This document shows positions 7,994 through 15,964 of a stretch of 64,000 nt of DNA, one piece after another. The notes beneath the pieces were generated by a model, which was not told where the DNA came from, did not search any database, and saw only the letters and a program-made list of their open reading frames with translations. The stretch's first letter is position 1. Each line of letters starts with the position of its first letter. The translations under genes and the position numbers were made by a program. The DNA is from an uncultured Dehalococcoidia bacterium (GTDB taxonomy: Bacteria; Chloroflexota; Dehalococcoidia; Lucifugimonadales; CATQGZ01): contig OY282365.1 in NCBI GenBank assembly GCA_958295685.1, positions 2,356,001 to 2,420,000 of the forward strand, read 5' to 3'.

Positions 7994-8644
7994 ATGAGAA
8001 TAGTCTTGATGGGCCCACCCGGCTCCGGGAAAGGAACGCAGGCGGACCGCCTGGCAGAAAGGGTCGGCGTGACGCGGATGTCGACCGGAGACCTGTTCCG
8101 CAGCCATCAGGAGAGAGGCACGGAACTGGGCCGACTTGCGGAAGGCTATATGAAAGTGGGGGAGTACGTGCCGGACGACGTTACGGTGCGCATGGTCATG
8201 GAATGGATAGTCGCACCGGAGCAGGCGGAGGGATTCGTCCTAGACGGATTCCCCAGAACCATAGGCCAGGCGGAGGCTCTCGACCGGGAGGCAGAGGGCA
8301 TTGGAGGCATCGACAGGGTTATCTACATGGAGGTGCCGCGGGGCGAACTGGTAGCCCGGTTGACGGGCAGGCAGGTCTGCCGCGGCTGTCAGTCGCCGTA
8401 TCACGTAGGCTTCGCTCCCCCGGCGGTCAGGGACGTATGCGACCGTTGCGGGGGAGAACTCTACCAGCGGGACGATGACAAGATCGGCGTAGTCGAGCGG
8501 AGGCTGGGAGTGTACGATCAGGAGACGGGGCCGGTCATCGACCACTACAGGAGGGCTGGGAAGCTCATAGGAGTAGACGGTACAGGTACCGCAGATGACG
8601 TGGAGCGTGCGTTGTCGGCAGCTACGGCTACGGGGCCGGATTAG
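7994..8644 (+). CDS. adk: Adenylate kinase
   Basis: Adenylate kinase, 216 residues, interconverts ATP+AMP and 2 ADP. P-loop GPPGSGKGTQ at residues 7-16, AMP-binding STGDLFR, and FVLDGFPRT follow in order. The long-type LID carries four cysteines (CRGCQ and CDRCG), which bind a structural zinc in Gram-positive-type enzymes. Start ATG is placed one helix before the P-loop. Downstream map begins 48 bases later. Confidence 0.97.
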   Translation: MRIVLMGPPGSGKGTQADRLAERVGVTRMSTGDLFRSHQERGTELGRLAEGYMKVGEYVPDDVTVRMVMEWIVAPEQAEGFVLDGFPRTIGQAEALDREAEGIGGIDRVIYMEVPRGELVARLTGRQVCRGCQSPYHVGFAPPAVRDVCDRCGGELYQRDDDKIGVVERRLGVYDQETGPVIDHYRRAGKLIGVDGTGTADDVERALSAATATGPD

Positions 8645-8692
8645 GGAGCGGTTAAGATAATCGGGAAGCAGGACGGAAGGAACCACGGCGGG

Positions 8693-9469
8693 GTGACGGT
8701 CAAGTCGGCGCGCGAGCTCGATCTCATGCGCCGGGCGGGCCGCGTGGTCGCTCAGGTGAAGGCTGATCTCAAGAGCGCGATCAGGCCCGGCGTGCGGACC
8801 GGCGATCTGGACCGCATGGCCGAGGAGCGAATCAGGCAGCTCGGAGCGACACCGTCGTTCAAAGGGTATGCCGGCGCGGGAGCGACGCCCTTCCCGTCCA
8901 CAATATGTGTGTCGGTGAACGAAGAGATCGTTCATGGGATTCCGGGCGACCGGGCCCTCGAGGAGGGAGACATCGTAAGCGTCGACGTCGGCGCGGTCGT
9001 GGAGGGATTCCACGGTGACAGCGCGTTCACGATGAGCGTGGGTGAGACGTCGGAAGAGGCCGCCCGCCTCATCAAAGCTACGAGAGAGGCTCTAGCGGTC
9101 GGGATAGCGCAAGCTACGGCGGGGGCGCGGATAGGAGACATATCGGCGGCGGTGCAGGCCCACGCCGAAGGACTCGGATACTCGGTGGTAAGGCAGTACG
9201 TGGGCCACGGAATCGGCCGGGACCTTCATGAGGACCCACAGGTTCCCAACTACGGCGTCCCTGGTAGAGGCCCGCTGTTGAGGGAATCGATGACTCTCGC
9301 TATCGAGCCGATGCTGAACGTCGGTGGATGGGAGACCGTGCAGATGGACGACGGATGGACAGTCACCACGGCCGATGGCAGCCTGTCGGCGCACTTCGAG
9401 GACACGATCGCTATAACGAAGAGCGGCGCGGAAGTGTTGACGGCGCTGAACGGCGTCAGAGGAGACTAG
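8693..9469 (+). CDS. map: Methionine aminopeptidase type I
   Basis: Type I methionine aminopeptidase, 258 residues, removes initiator methionine. The five metal ligands are visible in order: two aspartates in VSVDVGAVVEGFHGDSAF, a histidine in GHGIGRDLHEDPQVPNYG, a glutamate in LAIEPML and a glutamate in FEDTIAI. GTG start. The stop TAG overlaps the infA GTG start by one base, matching the common secY-adk-map-infA order. Confidence 0.97.
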   Translation: MTVKSARELDLMRRAGRVVAQVKADLKSAIRPGVRTGDLDRMAEERIRQLGATPSFKGYAGAGATPFPSTICVSVNEEIVHGIPGDRALEEGDIVSVDVGAVVEGFHGDSAFTMSVGETSEEAARLIKATREALAVGIAQATAGARIGDISAAVQAHAEGLGYSVVRQYVGHGIGRDLHEDPQVPNYGVPGRGPLLRESMTLAIEPMLNVGGWETVQMDDGWTVTTADGSLSAHFEDTIAITKSGAEVLTALNGVRGD

Positions 9470-9687
9470 TGGCCAAGAAGGAAGCAATTGAAGTCGAGGG
9501 CAGGGTGGTCGAGTCTCTGCCCAACGCGACCTTTACTGTGGAACTCGCCAACGGGCATAGCGTGTTGGCATACATCTCAGGAAAGCTCAGGCTGAACTAC
9601 ATACGAGTCCTTCCCGGCGATAGGGTGCTTGTGGAATTGTCACCTTACGACCTGAAGCGGGGACGAATCACATATCGATTCAGATGA
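9469..9687 (+). CDS. infA: Translation initiation factor IF-1
   Basis: IF-1, 72 residues, an OB-fold protein that binds the ribosomal A site during initiation. The sequence KEAIEVEGRVVESLPNATF, GKLRLNYIRVLPGDRV and SPYDLKRGRITYR is highly conserved. The GTG start overlaps the map stop codon by one base and gives exactly the family length; longer upstream frames are within map. Confidence 0.97.
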   Translation: MAKKEAIEVEGRVVESLPNATFTVELANGHSVLAYISGKLRLNYIRVLPGDRVLVELSPYDLKRGRITYRFR

Positions 9688-9742
9688 ACAGTCCATTGAG
9701 GCTCGGCGTCGAACGAACCGGGACGGGAAGTGGAGTAGCAGG

Positions 9743-9856
9743 TTGAAGGTATCGGCATCCGTAAAGGTCAGGTGTGCCAAGTGCAAGGTCATCCGCCGAA
9801 GGGGGCGGGTGTTGGTCATCTGCGACGTTGCAAAGCACAAGCAGCGCCAAGGCTAG
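9743..9856 (+). CDS. rpmJ: 50S ribosomal protein L36
   Basis: L36, only 37 residues: MKVSASVKVRCAKC, then KVIRRRGRVLVIC and KHKQRQG. Cysteines 11, 14 and 27 plus histidine 32 form the zinc ribbon of the zinc-binding L36 class. The start is TTG, preceded by GGAG (9733-9736). It occupies the standard place between infA and rpsM; the 55-base gap to infA contains nothing else I can identify. Confidence 0.95.
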   Translation: MKVSASVKVRCAKCKVIRRRGRVLVICDVAKHKQRQG

Positions 9857-9877
9857 CATGGGCGTAGAGGAGTCATC

Positions 9878-10261
9878 GTGGCACTGGTAGCAGGCGTAAA
9901 CATTCCGGACAACAAGAGAGTTCACGTATCCCTGCGGTCCATCTACGGGGTCGGGTCGTTCCAGGCGAGGGACATCCTGGAGAAGGCGGGTATAGAGGGC
10001 GAGCCGCGTGTGAAGGACCTCTCCGAGGCGGAGCTTGGCCGCATCCGCGAACTGGTGGATAAGAATCGGAACGTGGAGGGCGACCTCAGGCGGGAAGTGA
10101 ACATGAACGTGAGGCGGCTGATCGACATCGGCAGCTACCGCGGCGTGCGCCACAGGCGCGGACTCCCTGTTAGAGGTCAGCGCACCAAGACCAACGCGAG
10201 AGCCAAGAGAGGCAAGCGCCGGGCTGTCGCGGGTCGTAGACACACGGTTACCAGAAAGTAA
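9878..10261 (+). CDS. rpsM: 30S ribosomal protein S13
   Basis: S13, 127 residues, in the 30S head, contacts the P-site tRNA and 50S bridge B1. VNIPDNKRVHVSLRSIYGVG at the N-terminus and the C-terminal RGLPVRGQRTKTNARAKRGKR are diagnostic. GTG start with AGAGGAG upstream. First gene of the alpha-operon group; rpsK follows after 12 bases. Confidence 0.97.
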   Translation: MALVAGVNIPDNKRVHVSLRSIYGVGSFQARDILEKAGIEGEPRVKDLSEAELGRIRELVDKNRNVEGDLRREVNMNVRRLIDIGSYRGVRHRRGLPVRGQRTKTNARAKRGKRRAVAGRRHTVTRK

Positions 10262-10273
10262 CGGAGAGCAGAT

Positions 10274-10660
10274 ATGGCGAGAAGACCTCGGACGAGACGG
10301 CGTGAACGTAAGTCGATCCCCATGGGAAGGGCCTACGTCCAGTCCACCTTCAACAACACAATCGTCACTCTGACTGACCCCCAGGGGAATGTCATCGCGT
10401 GGGGCAGCTCAGGAGTAGCTGGATTCAGCGGCTCCAGGAAATCCACGGCCTTCGCCGCACAGCGCGCCGCCGAGGACGCCGCAAGGAAGGGGATGGAGCA
10501 TGGGCTGCGCCAGGTAGACGTGTTAGTCAGGGGACCCGGATCGGGTAGAGAAGCCGCGATAAGGTCTCTTCATGCCAGCGGTCTGCTGGTGACCAGCATT
10601 CGCGACGTCACTCCGATTCCGCACAACGGCTGCCGCCCACCCAAGCGGAGGCGTGTGTGA
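10274..10660 (+). CDS. rpsK: 30S ribosomal protein S11
   Basis: S11, 128 residues, lies on the 30S platform near the mRNA exit. Signature stretches are YVQSTFNNTIVTLTDPQGNV, SSGVAGFSGSRKSTAFAAQ and the C-terminal IRDVTPIPHNGCRPPKRRRV. ATG start with GGAGAG upstream. A 66-base gap separates it from rpsD, longer than most gaps in the cluster. Confidence 0.97.
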   Translation: MARRPRTRRRERKSIPMGRAYVQSTFNNTIVTLTDPQGNVIAWGSSGVAGFSGSRKSTAFAAQRAAEDAARKGMEHGLRQVDVLVRGPGSGREAAIRSLHASGLLVTSIRDVTPIPHNGCRPPKRRRV

Positions 10661-10726
10661 ATGATTGGACCAAATCTTCCGGTTGCTCAACGTATTTGGG
10701 CTAGCCGTAGAGTAACGAGAGGATAG

Positions 10727-11356
10727 ATGGCACGATACACAGATGCGGTCTGCCGCCAGTGCAGGCGTATTGGGGAGAAGCTCTTTCTGAAGGGAGAGCG
10801 TTGTTACACGCCCCGATGCGCGGTCGAGCGACGGAAGAGGCCCCCGGGAGACCATGTGCCGAGGCGCAGGCGCCCCTCGGAGTGGGCGATCCAGCTTCGC
10901 GAAAAGCAGAAGGCGAGGTTCACGTACGGGGTACTCGAAGGACAGTTCAGAAAATACTTCGACGCTGCGAGAGAGAAGACCGGTGTAACCGGCGACGAGT
11001 TGCTGGCGCTCTTGGAGAGTCGCTTGGACAACGTCGTTTACAGGCTGAGCTTCGCCGAGTCCAGAAAGCAGGGCAGGCAGTTGGTCGGGCACGGACACTT
11101 CTTCGTCAACGGCCGCAAAGTCAACATACCGTCGTATCAGGTAAAGAGCGGCGACGTCATCACGTGGAGGAAGTCGAACGGCTCGCGGCCGGACTTCATT
11201 ACCGAATTGACACAGGGTATTCCGAAGCGGCCCGTACCAAGCTGGCTAAGCCTGGACGTGGCCAGCCTCACGGGCCACGTCGTGCGCGGACCCGATCCGG
11301 CGGAGGTGGACACAGGCATCAACGTGCGATTGATCGTGGAATTCTATTCAAAGTAA
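10727..11356 (+). CDS. rpsD: 30S ribosomal protein S4 (zinc type)
   Basis: S4, 209 residues, a primary 16S rRNA binder. The N-terminus has four cysteines (CRQC, then C26 and C31), the zinc-binding version of S4. The S4 RNA-binding domain appears around LLALLESRLDNVVYRLSFAES and GHFFVNGRKVNIPSYQVKSGD. ATG start preceded by GAGAGGAT. S4 can act as alpha-operon repressor in E. coli; no leader structure was identified here. Confidence 0.97.
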   Translation: MARYTDAVCRQCRRIGEKLFLKGERCYTPRCAVERRKRPPGDHVPRRRRPSEWAIQLREKQKARFTYGVLEGQFRKYFDAAREKTGVTGDELLALLESRLDNVVYRLSFAESRKQGRQLVGHGHFFVNGRKVNIPSYQVKSGDVITWRKSNGSRPDFITELTQGIPKRPVPSWLSLDVASLTGHVVRGPDPAEVDTGINVRLIVEFYSK

Positions 11357-11408
11357 CGGACCGCCCATGTGAGGCGGGCAGAGACGTGAAGAACAGGAGT
11401 CAGCCTTT

Positions 11409-12485
11409 ATGATCCTAGAGTTCCAGGGCAGGGATTCTTTCGATGCGCCCAGCGAAGAGGAAGAGCCTATACCGAGTCCGACCATCTCCGTTCAGGAGGC
11501 TGGGGGCTCGTACGGGCGATTCGCGATTGAGCCACTGGAGCCCGGCTACGGGATCACGCTGGGGAACCCTCTGCGGCGCATTCTCTATAGTTCGCTACCT
11601 GGCACGGCGGTGACGTGGGTGAAGATCGAAGGCGTCCTCCATGAGTACGCAACCATCCCGCACGTCAAGGAGGAGGTTGCCGAACTGCTGCTTAGCATAA
11701 AGGGCATCAGGCTGAAGTCGGAGGTGGCCAGGCCGGGCAAGCTGCGCCTTGAGGTGGCCGGTGAGGGTGAAGTCTGCGCAGGAGACATCATGGCGAGCTC
11801 GGACTTCACAGTGGTGAACCCGGATATGTACTTGGCGACCCTGGACTCTCCGGATGCCAAGCTCTCGATAGAGTTGAACGTCGATCAGGGAAAGGGATAC
11901 ACGGTAGCCGAACACGGCGACGGCCTTCCGATCGGGACCCTGCCGGTGGATGCCGTGTACACCCCGATCCGCAAGGTGAATTACAAGGTGGAGATGACCA
12001 GGGTCGGCCAGCGTACGGACTTCGAGCGGCTCGTGCTAGAGGTCTGGACAGACAACTCGATGTCCCCGGTAGAGGCTGTCAGACAGGCGGCGAACATTCT
12101 GGTCAACCAGTTCTTCCTCTTCGCGAACATTCAGGAGGGCAGGCACGGTGTGGACGGGACGTCCGTGGCGCTACGCATTCCCGCAGAGCACTACAATATC
12201 GTGGTAGAACGGCTGGAGCTTTCTTCCAGGACACTGAACTGTCTCAAGCGGGCTGGGATAAACAGGGTAGGCGAAGTGCTGGAGACCAGCAGAGAAGAAT
12301 TGCTCGAGATTCGCAACTTCGGCGAGAAGTCGTACAGCGAACTGTTCACTCAGTTGCGCGAGAAAGACCTGCTGCCACCCGAGCTCGATCCCGACAGCGG
12401 GGAGCCGGATGCTCCGGCGGATGCTGAGGCAGAGTCTGAGGCTGAGGCCGAAACGGAAATAGAAGGTTCGGACGAGGTCGACTAG
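11409..12485 (+). CDS. rpoA: DNA-directed RNA polymerase subunit alpha
   Basis: Alpha subunit, 358 residues, scaffolds RNA polymerase assembly. N-terminal domain: GRFAIEPLEPGYGITLGNPLRR and the dimerisation region ahead of PVEAVRQAANILVNQFFLF. C-terminal domain: LELSSRTLNCLKRAGINRVGE and IRNFGEKSYSEL, the helix-hairpin-helix part that contacts UP elements and activators. The last ~25 residues are an acidic Ala/Glu tail not found in most orthologues. ATG start 52 bases after rpsD. Confidence 0.97.
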   Translation: MILEFQGRDSFDAPSEEEEPIPSPTISVQEAGGSYGRFAIEPLEPGYGITLGNPLRRILYSSLPGTAVTWVKIEGVLHEYATIPHVKEEVAELLLSIKGIRLKSEVARPGKLRLEVAGEGEVCAGDIMASSDFTVVNPDMYLATLDSPDAKLSIELNVDQGKGYTVAEHGDGLPIGTLPVDAVYTPIRKVNYKVEMTRVGQRTDFERLVLEVWTDNSMSPVEAVRQAANILVNQFFLFANIQEGRHGVDGTSVALRIPAEHYNIVVERLELSSRTLNCLKRAGINRVGEVLETSREELLEIRNFGEKSYSELFTQLREKDLLPPELDPDSGEPDAPADAEAESEAEAETEIEGSDEVD

Positions 12486-12490
12486 AAGAG

Positions 12491-12844
12491 ATGAGACACA
12501 AACTTTCAGGCCGAAAGCTGTCACGTAACACTGCGCATCGGCTGCTCATGTTGAGGACTATGGCGGCGGACCTCATACGCCACGAGTCGATTCGCACGAC
12601 AGACGCCAAGGCGCGTGAAGTCAGGCGCATGGCGGAAAAGGCCATCACTCATGGCAAGAAGGGAGGTCTTCACAATCGGCGGCAGGCGCTCGCCCTTCTC
12701 ACGGACGAGGCCGTCGTACGGAAGATATTCGAGGAACTCGCGCCCAGATACGAGAACCGGAACGGCGGGTACACGCGCATCATGAAGCTGGGTCAGCGTC
12801 AGGGGGATGCCGCCGAAATGTCAGTGATCGAGCTCCTGCCCTGA
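12491..12844 (+). CDS. rplQ: 50S ribosomal protein L17
   Basis: L17, 117 residues, near the tunnel exit. Begins MRHKLSGRKLSRNTAHRLLM and carries RHESIRTTDAKAREVRRMAEK and the C-terminal GGYTRIMKLGQRQGDAAEM. It starts 5 bases after rpoA, preceded by AGAAGAG, completing the alpha operon order rpsM-rpsK-rpsD-rpoA-rplQ. The protein is the typical bacterial length. Confidence 0.97.
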   Translation: MRHKLSGRKLSRNTAHRLLMLRTMAADLIRHESIRTTDAKAREVRRMAEKAITHGKKGGLHNRRQALALLTDEAVVRKIFEELAPRYENRNGGYTRIMKLGQRQGDAAEMSVIELLP

Positions 12845-12863
12845 AATCGGCTCGGGCTACCCG

Positions 12864-13616
12864 ATGCGGTTGGCGCTGGTCGTAGAGTATGACGGAACGA
12901 ACTACCATGGATTCCAGTATCAGAAGGGCGTTCCGTCAATACAGGAAGGGCTGGAGAAGGCCTTAAGGAGATTTACCGGAGAGACCATCCGCGTGCACGG
13001 AGCCGGGCGAACCGATGCCGGAGTCCATGCGCTGGGCCAGGTGGTCAGCTTCGATACGGAATCGAGTCATACGGTGGATACCTTCGTAAGGGCACTGAAC
13101 TTTCACCTACCGGACGACATAGCAGTGAAGAGTGGGAGAGCGGTTGACGACGGATTCGATCCCCGCCGTCATGCCCTCAGCCGCACTTATCGATATACGA
13201 TAATAAGGAGCAGGACGCGCTCCCCGATAAGGAGACGAACGGCTCACGTTGTGGGTGAGCCTCTGGATGTCGACGCGATGATGAATGCCACGGAGAAGCT
13301 GATAGGCCGCCACGACTTCGCTCGATTCGCCGGACCGATAGCGCACGGAGGGACAGGAAGGGAGTTGTTCGGCGCAAGGCTGAGAAACGACGGAGACTGC
13401 TTGGTCTTCGAGTTCGAAGGCAACGCGTTCTTGCCTCAACAGGTCAGACGCATGGTCGGAGCGGTGGTGGACGTGGGGCGCGGGAGGATGACGCTGGGAC
13501 AATTCGAGCGGATGATAGAAGGAGACGAGGCAGCGGTTGCTCACACAGCGCCGCCCCAGGGACTGTGCCTCGTTGGAGTCCGCTACGACGAACACATGGA
13601 CGGAAGCGAGAAGTGA
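12864..13616 (+). CDS. truA: tRNA pseudouridine(38-40) synthase TruA
   Basis: TruA, 250 residues, makes pseudouridine at tRNA positions 38-40. The catalytic aspartate is D51 in HGAGRTDAGVHALGQVVSF. Also seen are EYDGTNYHGFQYQ at the N-terminus and FLPQQVRRMVGAVVDVGRGR near the C-terminus. ATG start. The TGA stop overlaps the rplM start by one base, so it is part of the same transcription unit, a common arrangement next to rplQ and rplM. Confidence 0.96.
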   Translation: MRLALVVEYDGTNYHGFQYQKGVPSIQEGLEKALRRFTGETIRVHGAGRTDAGVHALGQVVSFDTESSHTVDTFVRALNFHLPDDIAVKSGRAVDDGFDPRRHALSRTYRYTIIRSRTRSPIRRRTAHVVGEPLDVDAMMNATEKLIGRHDFARFAGPIAHGGTGRELFGARLRNDGDCLVFEFEGNAFLPQQVRRMVGAVVDVGRGRMTLGQFERMIEGDEAAVAHTAPPQGLCLVGVRYDEHMDGSEK

Positions 13617-14083
13617 TGGCAACGAAAGAAAGGTTCCATCAGACCAGAGCCGGTGACCTGAAGCCGTCGTGGCACGTGATAGACGCCGAGGGCAAGACGC
13701 TCGGAAGGCTGTCGTCGGAGGTTGCGGTGCTGCTACAGGGCAAGCACAAGCCCGAGTACGTGCCGTACCTGAACACGGGCGACTTCGTCGTGGTCATCAA
13801 CGCCGAGAAGGTGCGTGTCACGGGGAAGAAGCTCGAACAGAAGATGTACTATCGCCACAGCGGATACCCCGGCGGCCTTAAGGAGCGCACCCTGGCCGAC
13901 GTCCTCGAGCGGACACCGACCAGGGTGATAGAGCATGCCGTCAAGGGGATGCTGCCGAAGAACTCCATTGGCAGGCGTATGCTGTCCAGACTGAAGCTGT
14001 ACGTCGGGGACGAGCATCCTCACGAAGCCCAGGTCAGGGCCGGAAGAGAAAAGACAATCGACGACGAGGGACAGGAGACATAG
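13616..14083 (+). CDS. rplM: 50S ribosomal protein L13
   Basis: L13, 155 residues, an early-assembly 50S protein. Marked by WHVIDAEGKTLGRLSSEVA, LNTGDFVVVINAEKVRVTG and VKGMLPKNSIGRRMLSRLKLY. ATG at 13616 chosen because the family begins a few residues before the conserved tryptophan. A longer in-frame extension lies within truA. It is followed with no gap by rpsI. Confidence 0.97.
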   Translation: MATKERFHQTRAGDLKPSWHVIDAEGKTLGRLSSEVAVLLQGKHKPEYVPYLNTGDFVVVINAEKVRVTGKKLEQKMYYRHSGYPGGLKERTLADVLERTPTRVIEHAVKGMLPKNSIGRRMLSRLKLYVGDEHPHEAQVRAGREKTIDDEGQET

Positions 14084-14479
14084 GTGATCGAGCAGCAGTA
14101 CTACTATGCAACCGGGAAGCGGAAGTCGGCCGTCGCGAGAGTCAGGCTGTACAGGGACAGGGGGCCGATCATCGTCAACGGCAAGCCGATCGAGGAGGCA
14201 TTCCCCTGGCCGTCTTGGCAGCAGCTCATCCACCTGCCGTTCGTGGTCACGAACACCGCAAACCAGTTCAGGGTGGTTGCCAAAATATCCGGAGGCGGAC
14301 AGGTCAGCCAGGCGGACGCGCTGAAGCACGGAATCTCCCGCGCCCTTACCGAAGCGGACCCGAATCTGCGGGTGCCTCTCAAGAAGGCTAGGCTCCTCAC
14401 CCGAGACTCCAGGGAGAAGGAGCGCAAGAAGTATGGCCTGAAGCGAGCGCGCAAGGCCAAGCAGTACACCAAGCGCTGA
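14084..14479 (+). CDS. rpsI: 30S ribosomal protein S9
   Basis: S9, 131 residues; its C-terminal tail reaches the P-site tRNA. The N-terminal YYATGKRKSAVARVRLY, the GGGQVSQADALKHGISRAL segment and the C-terminal KKYGLKRARKAKQYTKR are diagnostic. Start is GTG directly after the rplM stop. This is the last gene of the ribosomal cluster; a hairpin at 14521-14552 may mark its end. Confidence 0.97.
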   Translation: MIEQQYYYATGKRKSAVARVRLYRDRGPIIVNGKPIEEAFPWPSWQQLIHLPFVVTNTANQFRVVAKISGGGQVSQADALKHGISRALTEADPNLRVPLKKARLLTRDSREKERKKYGLKRARKAKQYTKR

Positions 14480-14520
14480 TCGCGGAGCAGTTCAGAGTCG
14501 ATGAGGTGAAGTGAGGGCGC

Positions 14521-14552
14521 GCGTTCGCGGGGATATTCGGGGATGCGAACGC
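14521..14552. terminator. Hairpin downstream of rpsI
   Basis: An 8-bp perfect stem (GCGTTCGC paired with GCGAACGC) encloses a 16-base loop, 41 bases after the rpsI stop. No T-tract follows, so intrinsic termination is uncertain; it may be a weak terminator or processing site closing the ribosomal operon. Confidence 0.35.
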
Positions 14553-14647
14553 CGTCACCGGTTGCCGACAGTGCTGTTCGCCTCGCGGCGCTCTCGTGGT
14601 GTAGAATCGGCGCACTCGGACAAGCCAAGCCACGGGAGGTTCTCGCC

Positions 14648-15964
14648 ATGCCCGGGATAGTCGAACGGTACGCCCAGAAGTTCCAGACGTCGGGGAGGAT
14701 GTACGCGCGCGGCGGCGAGGTGGTCGCGGGAGGCGGTCACCAGTCGAGGACCGTTCACCCTCACCCCGTGTACGTCGACGAGGCCAGGGGCGCGCTCAAG
14801 TGGGACGTCGACGGGAACGAGCTGGTGGACTACATGGTTGGGTTCGGAGCGCTGTTGCTCGGCCACGGGCATCCTGCCGTCACCGAGGCGGTCGCGGCGC
14901 GGGTCGGCAAGGGCACTCACATGGGGAGCGTCTCGTCGCTGGAGCTCCGGTGGGCCGAGTTGGTGACGGGCATGATGCCGTCGGTCGATCTGGTCCGCTT
15001 CACCGCTTCAGGCACCGAGTCTACCCTTCTGGCCATGCGTCTGGCGCGCGCCTTCACCGGGAAGACCAAGGTGGTGAAGTTCCGCGAGCATTTTCACGGC
15101 TGGCACGACTACGCATCGCCGCAGTCCGGGATCAACACGCAGGCAGGAATTCCCGAGGAGGCCCTGTCGACGGTAATCGTGTGCGAGCCGAGCATTGCCG
15201 AGGTCGAGCGGCTGTTCGAGCGGGACGACGACATAGCGGCGGTGATTCTGGAGCCCACGGGCGGCCACTGGGGTCAGTTCCCGCTGCCCAATCCGGGCTT
15301 TCTGCACGAGCTGCGCGCGCTGACGTCGAGGCACGGCGTGGTCATGATTATGGACGAGGTGATATGCGGCTTCCGGCTGTCCAGGGGCGGCGCCCAGCAC
15401 AGGTACGAGGTGACGCCCGACCTCACGACGATGGCCAAGGTCGTCGCGGGCGGGCTCCCCGGAGGCGCCGTGGGCGGCAGGGCGGAGATCATGGAGACCA
15501 TCGGAGGTGGCGGCCCCACTCGGATGGCGCATCCCGGCACCTTCAACGCCAACCCTGTCTCGGCGACCGCTGGGATCGCCATGCTGGAGACGATTGCGTC
15601 GGAGCCGGTCAACGAGAGGGCCGACGAGGCGGCGGCCCGTCTGAAGCTGGGTCTTCAGGAGGCTCTGACGAAGATGGAGGTGTCGGGCCACGTTCACGGG
15701 ATTGCCTCGATAGTCCACGTGGCGCTGGGAGTCGAGTGCGGCTGCGGCGGGGACATATGCTCGCTGCCTCATTCGGATCTGGCGGAGGCCACCGCGGTGC
15801 CGCGTTCCGAGATGCTGAAGCTGGCGATGCTGAACGAGGGCGTGGACATGATGGGCGGCATCGGGTTCATGACCTCGGCCGCGCACCGGGACGAGGACGT
15901 GGACCGCACGGTGGAGGCGTTCGAGAGGTCGCTTGTGGCCCTGCGCGAGGAGCGGTTCATATAG
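14648..15964 (+). CDS. Class III aminotransferase, glutamate-1-semialdehyde aminomutase-like (paralogue 1)
   Basis: PLP fold-type I enzyme of 438 residues in the HemL/class III family. Seen in order: SGTESTLLAMRLARAFTG (phosphate-binding region), HFHGWHDY, DEVICGFR with the PLP-ring aspartate D236, and TTMAKVVAGGLPGG with the Schiff-base lysine K264. A cysteine-rich stretch GVECGCGGDIC near residue 355 is not typical of HemL. GGGAGG lies before the chosen ATG. A close paralogue sits at 17664. Both may be aminotransferases or racemases acting on another substrate; no other haem gene is nearby. The stop overlaps the convergent gene by 8 bases. Confidence 0.85.
   Translation: MPGIVERYAQKFQTSGRMYARGGEVVAGGGHQSRTVHPHPVYVDEARGALKWDVDGNELVDYMVGFGALLLGHGHPAVTEAVAARVGKGTHMGSVSSLELRWAELVTGMMPSVDLVRFTASGTESTLLAMRLARAFTGKTKVVKFREHFHGWHDYASPQSGINTQAGIPEEALSTVIVCEPSIAEVERLFERDDDIAAVILEPTGGHWGQFPLPNPGFLHELRALTSRHGVVMIMDEVICGFRLSRGGAQHRYEVTPDLTTMAKVVAGGLPGGAVGGRAEIMETIGGGGPTRMAHPGTFNANPVSATAGIAMLETIASEPVNERADEAAARLKLGLQEALTKMEVSGHVHGIASIVHVALGVECGCGGDICSLPHSDLAEATAVPRSEMLKLAMLNEGVDMMGGIGFMTSAAHRDEDVDRTVEAFERSLVALREERFI

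Noticed and set aside
14648..15964. Confident assignment as hemL
   Set aside because: The sequence fits class III aminotransferases, but the extra cysteine motif, the paralogue and lack of haem genes make a firm HemL call unsafe.
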